Below, piece by piece: positions 33,874-44,483 of a stretch of 64,000 nucleotides of DNA (positions within the stretch are counted from its first letter, which is position 1; each line of letters begins with the position of its first letter). The notes beneath the pieces were generated by a model. That model ran no database searches and was not told where the DNA came from. It saw only the letters and a list, made by a program, of their open reading frames with translations. This DNA is from Triglochin maritima. Its lineage: Eukaryota; Streptophyta; Magnoliopsida; Alismatales; Juncaginaceae. A program made the position numbers and the translations under genes. The DNA is taken from assembly GCA_963682175.1 (NCBI GenBank), contig OY821771.1:34058201-34122200 (forward strand). The letters are read 5' to 3'.

Positions 33874-36800
33874 ATGTCTGGCGAGGGTGATGCATCCGGT
33901 GAGGTAAGTCTGGCGCGGGGCAAATTTTGGGTCGGGCGTCTGCATTAGACGCCTCCCCCAAGGTGAGGGCGTCTGCGTAGGACGTCCTTCCCTTGGCCGA
34001 GGCGTCTAACGCAGACGCCTACGCAATGGGAGAGACGTCTTATGTAGACGTCCTCCCCTTGGGTAAGGCGTCTGTAGTAGACGCCCTTCCCTAGGGTCAG
34101 GCGTCCTACGCAGACGCCTCACCCTTGGGAAGGGCGTTTAACTCAGACGCCCCTCCCATGGGGTAGGCGTTTAATACAGACGCCCGGAATTTTTTTGATT
34201 TTTTTAATTTTGATTTTTTTTTGTAGGTTCCGTTGGAAGATTTCGGTGGTGATGGAGTGGATTACAGTGAGTTATTTCAAACTACACAAATCTTTGAAAC
34301 AATCGATGAAGCATGTAAATGGGCCAAACAAGTAGCTATCGGAGCTGGGTTTTTTTTGGTCGTGTCGTCGTACAAAACAAGATCAGATAGTCGGATGGAT
34401 TGTTATTTGAGATGCGACCGGCGAAATCAAATGGAGTCTCGGGATATGGATACTACACTTCGAAGAAACACCAAAAGAAAGGGTTGCGATTGCCGTTTCT
34501 TAATAAAAGTGGTGGAGCGACGAGATCGTGATGGATGGGTTGTGGTTTTTAATAGTGCTCATAGACATCACAACCACAGACTGGCAGTTTATCCAGAGGG
34601 TCATCGTCAAATTAGTGGTCTAAGTTCTGGGGCGAAGAAGATTGTTCGTGATATGACTGAGGCGCAAGCAAAACCACGGAACATCTTGAAGGCAGTAAAA
34701 GAAAAATTCCCGGAGGACAATCCAAATCAAAGACATATTTATAATTTCAGAGATTACATGAGGAGGACAAAATCTGAAGACCGGAATCCCGTCCAGCAGT
34801 TTCTCTATCAAGCAGTGCAGTGTCAGTACTTACATTGGATTATGGCGGATCCAGAAACTGATGTCGTCACTCACGCTTTTTTGGCACATCCGACGTCAGT
34901 CCAGTTGTTGCGGACATATCCTTTCGTTATCTGCATGGATTCGACTTACAAGACGAACAAGTATAAGATGCCTTTGTTCGAAATGATTGGGGTCACACCA
35001 ACAAACATGAATTTCCTTATTGGATATGCGATTTTGATGGATGAAACTTACTCCAGTTATATGTGGGTGATGGAGAAGTTGCGAGATCTGTTATTGGGGA
35101 TTGTCAGCCCGACTGCAATAATAACAGACCGGGAGTTAGGCCTTATGCGACCAGTGAGAGAGGTATTTCCTGACTCTGCTCATTTACTCTGCACATGGCA
35201 CATCAACAAAGACGTATTGAACTACGCATACCACGTATTCGGCAAAAATAAGCAGATGGCAGAGACTTTGAGGCGTGGAAGATGGAGGAAAATCATGCTT
35301 TCTACTTCAGAAGCCGAGTATGATAGAGCTGTGTATGCTCTGAAAGATTTGTATAGATCGTGGCCGGCTATCACGGAGTATCTGGACACCACGTGGTTGG
35401 TGCATAAAGAAAAGTTTGTGCTGAATTGGACGAACAAAGTCCTTCATTTCGGGAACACCATGAATTCTAGGGTCGAAAGTGCTCATTCGGCTCTAAAAGA
35501 GTGGATTTCTACATCGACTGCAGCTCTGGACACTCTTTTCGAGCGCGTCAACGCGGCTATTGAAATGCAGCTGACGAATATTCGAAACGCTCTTGAAGAC
35601 TCGAGACGGCGAAATTTGACTAATTTCGGACATGCTCTATATCGTCACATAAATGGTCGAGTTTCGCATCACTGCTTGCAATTGCTGAGTCAGGAGGTGA
35701 AAAGAATGCAAGAGTTAGATGATGAAGTTGAATATCGTTGTGAGTGCGCTTTTCTGACTTCTCGTGGGATACCTTGCGCATGTACCATCCGCGGATGTCT
35801 TGAATCAGACAACGGAATTTACTTAGAGCAGATTCATTCGTTCTGGAGGACACTTGTCATTGGGGAAGGAGCCGGGAACGCAGAGTTTGTGTCTCAGGCA
35901 GCTCAAGACGCCGAACATTTTCGCAGCCTGGTTGATGAGATTGCAGGAAGTGACCCCACCGTAATTCGATCTGCCTCTCGGGTTTTATTCGAGCAGCTAC
36001 ACCCCGAACATGCGAATTTGAGAGAGCCTGCAGAAAAAACAAAGCGACGAGGTCGACCAAGGGGAAAGTCGACACGATGGGACCCTAGTGCGTTTGAGTA
36101 TGCAGAGCGAGGTAGTGGTCGATCTTCAGGTAGTGAGAGTAGAGGTCGTGGTCGTTCTTCCGGTAGTGGAAGCAAAGGTCGTGGTCGATCTTCTGGTTCT
36201 TCGTCTGTGAGGGGAGGATCAGGTATACCATCCCTATATTTATTGTTATAATAATTTTGTTATTTATTTCAGTAAATATGTATCTTTTGTTATTATATGT
36301 AACTGTATTTTTTGTTTATATTGTAGTGACTGGGCGGGCTGACGTAGACGACTTTCCATATGCGGATAGGATTCCAGGAATCATTATGCCATTCCTACAC
36401 CAGTGGAATGATGTACGTGCTGATGGAAACTGTGGATTTCGATGTGTCGTCGATGTTTTTCACGGTGGTGAAGACAATTGGCAACTCGCCCGTCGTTCGA
36501 TTTCAAATGAGCTAGCTGCGAACCCATCTTTTTATGAGCACGTATACTACGACGGTGTGGTGCAGGCTCGTCACCGGATTAATTGGGGCGGGGGACCTTG
36601 TGGCGAGAATCACTACATGGAGACGTGGACGGACTTGTTTCCCATTGCAAATTTGTACAAGTGTGCAGTTATGTTCTTCTCTCTCGGAAATGATGGTTCG
36701 TTGTACCCATGTCTTACAGTTCTACCTTGGGAGAGTCCACCTACCGTGACGAGACCGTGCAGAGAGTTGATTATTGCTCATTTAGGGAGTTACGCTCATT

Positions 36801-36946
36801 ACATTCGTTTGGATTTGAATGAGGGATTCCCCGTACCTCCTATAGCGACTCTGTGGTTTGAAATACGAGATGAGAGTGTTATTGGATGGGAGCTGGAGTA
36901 CCAAAATAGGATAGCATCTTGGCAACAATTATGTAATATGTTTTGA
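33874..36946 (+). CDS. MULE transposase fused to OTU-type cysteine protease (3 exons)
   Basis: Predicted exons 33874-33903, 34227-36222 and 36327-36946 join in frame to 2646 nt (881 aa plus stop); both introns are GT...AG. Exon 1 encodes only MSGEGDASGE. Then: a FAR1/WRKY-type zinc-binding region (Cys and His ligands about residues 69-125), the MULE transposase core with Asp248 (CMDSTY), Asp311 (ITDREL) and candidate Glu427 (RVESAH), a SWIM-like CxC...CxC motif near 515-535 in which the usual His is replaced, an AT-hook-like KRRGRPRGK near 612-620 and an Arg/Gly/Ser-rich linker. The last 205 residues carry an OTU fold signature: Asp708-Gly-Asn-Cys711 and His833 (YAHYIRL). Transposase should bind and cut element ends; an OTU domain would remove ubiquitin-like conjugates. 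Without splicing of intron 2 the frame stops at 36251, so an alternative is two proteins. No disabling mutation seen. Confidence 0.85.
33904..34226 (+). other. Intron 1 of transposase gene
   Basis: Starts GTAAGT right after the tenth codon and ends TTTTTTGTAG. The phase is 0 and the downstream frame is open from 34227. The same donor position is retained in both small MULEs (GTAAGC at 30357 minus strand, GTAACG at 49992). It contains the palindrome array. Confidence 0.8.
33934..34186. repeat. GGCGTC/GACGCC-CCATGG palindrome array (large MULE, left)
   Basis: About fourteen GGCGTCT / AGACGCC blocks alternate in orientation, joined by spacers such as ccaaggt, cccttgg and cccatggg. Long hairpins are possible. 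Lies wholly in intron 1. Confidence 0.9.
36223..36326 (+). other. Intron 2 linking transposase and OTU domain
   Basis: A 104-bp AT-rich interval starts GTATAC and ends TTATATTGTAG. Splicing joins G|TG to make a Val codon and leads straight into the OTU frame; unspliced transcripts meet TAA at 36249-36251. An alternative acceptor (tttatttcag, near 36272) would leave a stop (TAA), so the distal acceptor is preferred. Confidence 0.72.
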
Positions 36947-39289
36947 TATGTTTGTACAATTATGTAATATGTTTTGATATGTTTGTCACTATATATTGTT
37001 GCTTTATTATGTAATATGTTTTGATATGTTTGCTTTATTTGCATTATATATAATAGTACGATACGTTAGCAAACACAAATAAAAATAATAAGCGTATGAC
37101 AAATAAGCAAACACAAATACAAATAATAAGCGTACGATATGTTAGCAAACACAAACACAAATACAAATAATAAGCGTACGACAGATAAACAAATATAAAT
37201 GCAAATACTAAGAGTACGGTACAACAGATCAGCCTACTCATCATCCGAATCATGGTCGGAGATGCCTAACTGAGTATGCCACGAGTGTATGATCTCATCC
37301 AAATCTCCGCATGCAGCTCTGGAATCGTCTGGCAGCTCATCCCTCATCTGCAAGATTGGGTCTACAGCCCGTATCATCTTACCCATCCACTGCACATAAC
37401 AATAACATTAGCGTACATTAACAAAATATACGGTACAAATAAATATAGATAAAATGAAAAAAATTACCAGATCGCCACACGTCCTATCTGGTGGTCGATC
37501 TGCTCTCCGGGAGGCACCACGGACGATGATAGGATGTGAGTAACTACCGAACCAATCAAGATAACGTGCATCACACTCGGAGGGGTCGCGACTACGTCTG
37601 AAGTCGCCAAGGAACAGTCGGCATGATCTCGGAAATGTCCGCCATGTCGATTCCGCTGTAGAAGCGGGGAACCTGACGTCGTACGTCGCTGCTGTCGCAG
37701 ACCGCACCGCATGCTCTGGTGTCGGGATGTCAACCGGGATCACCTGAACATATCCTAACTGACGCAAGACCCGATCGGGCATATAAGGCTCTATGATATC
37801 CCGATAACGAATAAGACCCATCAATAAAGTCCTCGGGACATCCGCTGCTGGGTCAGGACCATAGGGTAACCACTCCACCTAAAGTTTAACACATTAATAA
37901 TAATACATCTTAAAATTAAATAAATGGTGTAAAGTTTGATACCTCTGATGCAGTCATCTGATCTAGCCGTGCGCGGATGGAACGCAATCGTCCATCGCTC
38001 TTGTCCTCGCTCCGGACGGCCCACATACCCGAACGTGGATGACCCTCGTCGATAATCTTCCGCTCACGATGCGGGCGGAATGCAGGAAAGTACTCGTATA
38101 TCCACGCCTGCAGCAGCGTAAGACAACCTGCAATCCCAGAACAATCCGCACGGCTAGCTATCCCAAGCTAACGGTACAGGTATGCCAACGTCGCTGACCC
38201 CCACGAGTACTCACGAACGGTGTCCGGGTCCCTAGCCTCCAGTAGATCGCGTGGTCTGATCCGACAACCACTCTTGTCGACAAACAAGACGGCTCCGAAC
38301 ATCAAGAATAGGTACGCCGTCAACTGTGTATCATCGGCCCGCGGAGGTCGTGCCCGTCTACATAGGTCCTCAAGGGAGTCGATGCCGACACCACCACCAC
38401 TCCATAAAGCTGTATCTCTCGCCAGACCATCAGGTGTGACACCAAGCAACTCTGCCACATAACACCTCAGCTCAGACGTCGACCCCTGAGCACTAACCAG
38501 ACGACCATCCAAAGGAATGCGCAGGATCTGGAAAACATCATGAAGCATGATCGTCATCTCTCCGAAAGGCATGTGGAAAGTGTTGGTGTCAGGCTGCCAC
38601 CGCTCCACAAACGCAGAAATCAAAGGCATGTCGAGATAAGGGAACATGCTGTACGGTAAGTGCCCCAAATGCGTGGCACTAATCTCCTCTCTGATATCAG
38701 CACTCAGTGTAGACCGCCAACCCTGTAGTGTTGTACAGGCTCTGTGCCGATTATGGCACTTCAGAACCTTCCGATCCTCTCCGTCCCAGATCCGTCTAGC
38801 GATGTGACCCCAGAAACTAGGAATGACGCTACCATCTAAAGGACCACCAGGCGTCATACTGCTCACGATCCAAGAATCGTCCTGGACCCTCTTCTTCTTC
38901 TGAGCGCGGGGATCTACAGTGCACGAGCTCGAATCCGCGGTCGTAAACCTCCCACCCCTACCCTTCCGCACCGTCCATCCGGCGGAAGTAGAACTACTCG
39001 CTCGACCACGTCCTCTGCTATACTCCCCCTGCCTCTCCACCTCCGGGCGCTCTAACTCATACGTGTCATCATCGTCGCTCCCGTCGTCGGGACTGTCCAC
39101 ATGCTCATCATCGAAGGAATCATCATCCTCCTCACGACGACGTAATGCCTCTCTCTCCCTCCTGACCGAAGCAGATATCCCCCGTCTACGTGGATGACGC
39201 GGTGCTGAATCATCCTCTAAAGAACGGAAGGCGTGTAATGGTATCGACTTGCCTTTCCCTCCACTGTGACCCGATGACTATTAATTGAA

Positions 39290-39535
39290 ATTTTAATTAC
39301 AAATTTGTTAAATTTGTTAAACTAAATTATCATATTTATCACAATTGTTAAACTAAATCAAAATTTGTTAAACTAAATTATCACAATTGTTAAACTAAAT
39401 CAAAATTTGTTAAACTAAATTAAAACAATTGTTAAACTAAATCAAAAATTGTTAAAACTAAATATCACAAATGTTAAACTTAATAAGAATTTGTTAAATT
39501 AAATTTTCAGATTTATCACAATTTATTAGAGTAAT
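39290..39535. repeat. AT-rich tandem repeat (tgttaaactaaat unit)
   Basis: Ten or so imperfect units of (a/t)ttgttaaactaaat(c/t) fill the acceptor-side half of the PMD gene's first intron. Confidence 0.8.
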
Positions 39536-39569
39536 TATCAGATTTAATAATTTAAAAAAAAAATTTGTG

Positions 39570-39822
39570 GAGGCGTCTGCGAGAGACGCCTCCCGTATGG
39601 TGGAGGCGTCTGTCGGAGACGCCTCCTCTTTGGGGGAGACGTCTGCCGAAGACGTCTCCTCCATCGGGAAGACGTCTTCCCCAGACGTCTCCCGCTAGTG
39701 GTCGGCGTCCGAGGGAGACGCCCCCCGCATGGGTCGGGCGTCCTCGGAAGCCGCCCCCCCCATGGGGGGAGCGACTTCCTCTGACGCCCGCCCCATGCGG
39801 GGGCGTCTCCATCGGACGCCGG
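39570..39822. repeat. GGCGTC/GACGCC palindrome array (large MULE, right)
   Basis: Mirrors the left array: alternating GGCGTCT / AGACGCC or AGACGTC blocks with spacers such as ccgtatgg, cgcatggg and ccatgggg. Open frames through it encode GRRL-type peptide repeats that are by-products. Confidence 0.9.
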
Positions 39823-40072
39823 CCACTTTTTAAATTTTTTTTTTAAAAACAAATAAATAAAGTAAGGTTACCGTATACGGGTACACCGGGGGAACTGCTG
39901 GCTGCTTGCCTGGCCTCCGAGACATTCCTAATCTTCTGTAGTAGGTATAGGAAGAGAAAGTTTTGAAAAAAGAGTGAAATTGTGAGATATATAAGCAAAA
40001 ATAGGATGAAGGGCAATTTGGTAATTTCAAGGGACGATTTAAGTAATTTTGGGACGATGTTTAGCAGTTCAG

Positions 40073-40286
40073 GACTTAAATCGTAATTAATTCTAAATCC
40101 TAATGGGGAACATATTTGCACCGAAGCCCCCACGGAGAACCCTAATTAAAGAAGAAACACTAAATCCTTAACCCTACTACATATAAACACCACATCCATC
40201 GGAACACTCCCCAGCCGCCGTCTCACCCACCCAAACCCTAATCGTAAGAAACCAAGAAACTTTAAGGCGAAGGTGATTTTGGAAGA
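40073..40286 (+). promoter_or_regulatory. RPL12 promoter and 5' leader
   Basis: TATAAA at 40182-40187 lies about 100 bp before the start codon. A telo-box AAACCCTAA (40233-40241) and a related ttaaccctac (40169-40178) are typical of plant translation-machinery genes. The MULE duplication ends at 40080, so only about 100 bp of native sequence precede the TATA box. Confidence 0.75.
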
Positions 40287-40787
40287 ATGCCGCCGAAGTT
40301 GGATCCTTCGCAAGTGGTGGACGTGTACGTGCGCGTGACGGGAGGGGAGGTGGGAGCGGCGAGTTCGCTTGCGCCGAAGATCGGTCCGTTGGGGCTCTCC
40401 CCGAAGAAGATCGGAGAAGACATCGCGAAGGAGACGGCGAAGGATTGGAAGGGCCTCCGCGTGACGGTGAAGCTTACCGTCCAGAACAGGCAGGCGAAGG
40501 TCTCCGTCGTCCCCTCCGCCGCCGCGCTGGTCATCAAAGCCTTGAAAGAGCCGGAGAGGGATCGGAAGAAGACGAAGAACATCAAGCACTCCGGCAACAT
40601 CTCCATCGACGACGTCATCGAAATCGCGAGGGTGATGAGCCCCCGATCCATGGCCAAGGACCTCTCCGGGACCATCCTCGAAATCCTCGGCACCTGCGTC
40701 TCCGTCGGATGCACCGTCGACGGTAAGGATCCCAAGGATCTCCAGGCCGAGATCAAGGAAGGCGACGTCGAGGTTCCCACCGCTTGA
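40287..40787 (+). CDS. RPL12: 60S ribosomal protein L12 (uL11)
   Basis: Encodes 166 aa, the usual length for plant cytosolic RPL12, in one exon. Sequence signatures: MPPKLDPSQ start, [21 protein letters not shown] (N-terminal uL11 fold), [31 protein letters not shown], and C-terminal rRNA-binding region [36 protein letters not shown]. It sits at the base of the ribosomal stalk and binds 28S rRNA at the GTPase-associated centre. The frame is GC-rich (strong G/C at third positions) against AT-rich surroundings, and no mutation is visible. This is the only clearly intact host gene in the window. It is transcribed away from the MULE, whose PMD gene starts in the opposite direction about 360 bp away. 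Confidence 0.97.
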   Translation: MPPKLDPSQVVDVYVRVTGGEVGAASSLAPKIGPLGLSPKKIGEDIAKETAKDWKGLRVTVKLTVQNRQAKVSVVPSAAALVIKALKEPERDRKKTKNIKHSGNISIDDVIEIARVMSPRSMAKDLSGTILEILGTCVSVGCTVDGKDPKDLQAEIKEGDVEVPTA

Positions 40788-40978
40788 TTCCGTTTTATTT
40801 GAGTTATTGGACTCTCTTTTTGCAATGCTATTAGTTTGAGGATGTTTTCGTTGCTTTGGTGTCGTGAATTGCAATATGTTTTCTTTAAGTTCAGACGTGC
40901 AGTTTTGATTTATTTTAGCTCTTCAATGGTCGTTGCTATGTTAGTTACAGTGGTCTAATTATTTAGATTTGTGAATTT
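40788..40978 (+). other. RPL12 3' untranslated region (presumed)
   Basis: T-rich sequence directly after the stop codon; no exact canonical AATAAA was located here, which is common in plants. Confidence 0.45.
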
Positions 40979-42476
40979 TGCATTGTTTTGACTGAATTTG
41001 GGTACTATTCTACATCGGCAATGACACATTTGGTTTCGAGTTATTTGCTGCTTTAGGGAAGGGAATGTAGTTGTGTGTGGTATTTTCAGGATGTTTTGCA
41101 GAATGAATTGCCTGTAGCTGTAGGTTCTCTCTCTTATTGAAATTCAATGCCATATAGCTTTCAAGAAAGCATTAAGGTCGTGTTGGGTTTGAAGAGTAGT
41201 GAAGAGAAGAAGATTTTTTTTTGTAATTGTACAAAGATGCTGTTGGTTGGAGGAATGTGATGAAGGAAGGATATTAGCCTCTTGCTTCTTTTTTCTTTCT
41301 TAAACTTCAGTCACACATAGTCAGTAATTAAGTTGTGCTGTTAACACTTCATCACTTGTAGAAATGGGCAAGTCTCTCCTAATTTTGAATGATGCAAGTA
41401 GATGTAACCCTGCATTGGATATCCACAAGGGCATGTTTTTGGATTGCACATTTGTGTGTTCCTATAGTACATGGTGTTAATATGGTTTGGGGTTTGGGGT
41501 TTTTGTGTTTTATCAGTAAATTCTAATGAACTCAACACACAAGAAGAACGACGAATGCCGAATCTACAACACAATTTCATCTCCACAGCAAAATTTATGG
41601 TTTTGTTGTAGTGTTTCCGAGAAAGTTGAATGTTTTCATCTTGGCCTTGGAAGCTTTCTTCTTAGGATATACAAATTTGAATGTTTTGGATAATGGTTGC
41701 TGATTTCTCAAGCTGCATTTTAGAAATTTGAATGTTTGCGTTGTTTTGACTGAATTTGGGTGCATTCTACATCTGCAATGACACATTTGGGTTTTGAGTT
41801 ATTTGTTGCTTTAGGGAACGTAGTTGTTTGTGGAATTTTGAGGATGTTTTGCAGAATGAATTGCATGTAGGTTCTCTTCTTGAAATGCAATATAGACTTC
41901 AAGAATGCATTAAGGTCGTGTTGGCTTTGAAGAGTAGTGAAGAGAAAAAATCTTGTAATTGTACAAAGATGCTGTTGGTTGAGGAATGTGATGAAGGATG
42001 TTAGCCTTTTTTCTTCTTATTTTCCTAAACTTCTCTCACAATAGTCAGTAATTAAGTTGTGCTGTTAACATTTCATCACTTGTAGAAATGGGTAAGTCTT
42101 GCCTAATTTTGATGCAAGTACATGTAACCCTGTATTGGATATCCACAAGGGCATATTTTTGGATTGCAATGTGTGTTTCTATATTACATGGTGTTAATAT
42201 GGTTTGGTGTTTTTTGTGTTTTGATAAGTAAACTGCAAGGGCGAGAAACCAAATTTCTGACCATCTAAATGCACTCAACGGCCAACGCACAAAAAGAACA
42301 ATAAATGCCGAATCTACTAAATTTCTTCTCGGCAACAAAATTTGTGGTTTTTTCTGTAGTGTTTCTGAGAAACTTGAATGTTTTCATTTTGGCCTTGGAA
42401 GCTTTCTTGTTAGGATATACAAATTTGAATGTTTTGGATAATGATTGCTGATTTCTCAAGCTGCGTTTTTGGAGTT
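40979..42476. repeat. Tandem segmental duplication downstream of RPL12 (period about 758 bp)
   Basis: Copy 1 (40979-41736) and copy 2 (41737-42476) align along their length, for example at ttgttttgactgaatttggg, tttgcagaatgaattgc, gcattaaggtcgtgttgg, tggatatccacaagggca and gctgatttctcaagctgc. Divergence by substitutions and small indels indicates an old event. No protein frame is conserved between copies. Confidence 0.88.
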
Positions 42477-43150
42477 GTGAGCTTTAAAGCATTTGTTTGC
42501 TGAAACTAAACGTGACTCCTTTTACATAAAAATTTGGTGGTTTATACGTTGTACACTTGTACGTACTTTGTAGGTGCAATTTGTTTATTGGTTTTTTTGT
42601 ACATTGTTATTTAGTTATTTGATTGAGTGATGTTTTGATTGTGTAGTGATTTTGAATGTAGAAAGAATGTAGGCATACAGATAGAAATTATTCACGGAAA
42701 GGATTTTCTTCTTGTATTTTTTTATTCAGTCTCGGCTAAAGTTGGTTCCTACATTTTACTTGTAGTGGTAGCCATATAATGTGACTTATCTGTTTTTTTC
42801 TTTTCTTTTCCCGATGGCAATTAACTGCCAAACAAAATTTAAGTTGGTCTTGTTACTTGTTAGGTATTCTGTTATATAACAAAAAGTATTAAGCACAAGT
42901 TTATAATTGACCTCTGACCATAGTAAGGGCATTTTTTACCAGGGTTATTGATTTTAGTTTTTGGCAGTCCAATTGACCAATGAGTGGTCGGTCAATGCGG
43001 TGATTATATCAAGACAAATCAGTATTTAAAAATATTACTCCCTGTTTATTTATAAGTATAGCTTATCATAATCATACTCCCTCAATCTTAAGATGTGAGT
43101 AAGCAGATTGCCACATTTCTCGTAGGATGACTCAATATTTCAATAACATG
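42477..43150. other. Intergenic; possible Stowaway-like trace near 43034
   Basis: The phrase tactccctgtttatttataag (43034-43054) resembles a terminus of mariner-type MITEs, but no partner end was found. Otherwise nothing is recognised. Confidence 0.3.
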
Positions 43151-44482
43151 GTTTCCTAAGACCCTGGGGTGGATGCAAGTGAGGTCTCGGGCACCTACCC
43201 CACCCAGATTTCTCAATTTTTCCATTTTTTTTCCAATCCCAATTCCCAACCGACCTAGTTCCTCGCCTCCTCGGTTCCTCTCCTCAGCTCCTCGGTTCCT
43301 CCCTAAATCGATCGGCACAAGCCGCACAACTCCTTCCCCCACTCGGCCTCCTTAGCTCCACAACTCCTCGACTCCACAGCTCCTCACTGGTGTCGCATGT
43401 TGTGTCGTCCCTCGCCAGATTCATTTCTTACGGCATCGATTCCACTCTGACGCTAAGTTAATCGTCTTCCCATCCAAAATTTGAGGGTATTTGATGTTTA
43501 TTTGGTTTAGTCTGATGGATTTGGGGATTTTGATAATCTTGGTTTGATCTAGTTTGCTGGATAGTTTGATTGTGGGTTTAGAATGTGTATTTGGGGATTA
43601 TGTTTGTTTCATGATTCACATGTGTTGATTCTAAAATGTTAGTTCTAAGTTAGTTCTAAAATGTTAGCTTGACCGATATGGTTGATTTATGAATTCAAAT
43701 ATTTTTTTATAAATTTAGTATCAAATTGTTGGTTTAATGGAATTTCAGTTATACGATTGTTTTGTGTTTGAATATTGGAATTTGAGTTGTAAGATAAAAT
43801 CAATTTGAGATGTTACTGTGTGATTCATGTTGTCTGAAAGACAGTATTTGGAAATTTTTAATTATGATGACAAAATTTATTGGAACTTTCTTATAAGTTC
43901 AAGCGGGAGTAAACTTTCTAGATCTAAACCTTTGACTGCTAGACTCACTCAAGAGTCACGTAATAAATGTCGAGTCTCAAATGAAGCTAATCCGATGGGC
44001 GATGATATTGTTGTGGACCCAGGTATAAGACGTCTTATTTCTGAGCTTGCAAAGAATTCTGTAGAATTGAAGAATATTCGGAGGGCGTATATCATCAAAG
44101 ATCCTCATCAACCAATACTTGACAACTTTCCTAAAACAAAAAACAAAAAATTACGGAATAAATCGTAAATTCAATCCTAATTGGTATAAAAAGTACAGTT
44201 GGTTGGAGTATAGTGGTTTATGCAAAATTTTGTCGATATAAAGAGTACAGTTGGGTTTTTTGCTTATCTAGTTAGCATTAACTTTGTCGGTAGTACTGCA
44301 ACAGTTGAAAGAGCATTCTTGACTGTGAAGATTGTGAAGACCAGTCTTCGTGTTACGATGAGTGACGATTTAATGAATAATTATCTCGTCACTTACATAG
44401 AACATGATATATTTGATTCCATTGATGATGAAGCGACCAGGGAATATTTACAAAATATGAAGTCTAGAATAATGATTTTGTA
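43151..44482 (+). pseudogene. hAT transposase relic, ZMYM1/TTF-finger type
   Basis: The frame 43827-44168 contains DPGIRRLIS and RRAYIIKDPHQP, then in a shifted frame FNPNWYKKYSWLEYS: the N-terminal TTF-type zinc-finger region of this hAT subgroup. The frame 44220-44483 contains STATVERAFLTVKIVKTSLR, LVTYIEHDIFDSID and a C-terminal FQNMK-like end: the hAT dimerisation domain. The catalytic middle (several hundred codons) is deleted. A phrase near 43161 (ccctggggtggatgcaag) may belong to the left terminus. Not functional. Confidence 0.82.
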
Positions 44483-44483
44483 A

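Larger units (their letters stand above)
39278..39871 (-). other. Intron 1 of PMD gene
   Basis: Starts GTAACC after codon 18 and ends TTAATAG. It contains the right palindrome array and, nearer the acceptor (39290-39540), an AT-rich repeat of gttaaactaaat and aaatttgtta phrases in roughly 20-24 bp steps. Confidence 0.72.
37234..39925 (-). pseudogene. Plant mobile domain (PMD) protein gene, 4 exons, one in-frame stop
   Basis: Minus-strand exons 39925-39872, 39277-37943, 37878-37468 and 37389-37234 join in frame (all phase 0, GT...AG introns) to 652 codons. Exon 1 encodes 18 residues (MSRRPGKQPAVPPVYPYT). Exon 2 begins with acidic and Arg-rich low-complexity sequence, then the PMD: LPYSMFPYLDMPLISAFVERW, TNTFHMPFGEMTIMLHDV, a Leu-rich RIPLDGRLV segment, and YSWGSATLAYLYR. 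Here codon 388 is TAG (38170-38168), where the reading frame otherwise continues with the family-typical sequence (LLQAWIYEYFP, FRPH). Exons 3-4 keep WLPYGPD and an acidic end DHDSDDE. PMD proteins occur in transposons and as host MAIN/MAIL-type proteins linked to silencing and splicing; the role here is unknown. The first 387 codons could still be translated, or the stop read through. Confidence 0.82.
33718..40072 (+). mobile_element. Large MULE (potentially autonomous type) encoding transposase-OTU and PMD proteins
   Basis: The 6355-bp element is bounded by inverted termini (gggaactactaaacgtcg... and ...cgatgtttagcagttcag), nearly matched over about 70 bp, and flanked by 8-bp duplications gacttaaa (33710-33717 and 40073-40080; a ninth base mismatches). 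It holds two convergent genes: a plus-strand MULE transposase joined by splicing to an OTU protease domain, and a minus-strand plant-mobile-domain gene with one premature stop. Each gene begins just inside a terminus with its own TATA box. It sits about 110 bp upstream of the RPL12 TATA box. Confidence 0.93.

Noticed and set aside
36257..36326. Hydrophobic N-terminus on the OTU frame suggesting a signal or membrane segment
   Set aside because: These codons fall within the predicted intron (GT...AG) and are AT-rich intron sequence, so the hydrophobicity is an artefact.
39544..39852. Frames encoding GRRLPRTP-like peptide repeats across the MULE arrays
   Set aside because: The peptides simply translate the palindrome array in several frames on both strands and lie within a predicted intron.
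40146..40874. Long minus-strand frames opposite RPL12
   Set aside because: They are antisense shadows caused by the strong G/C third-position bias of the RPL12 coding strand.
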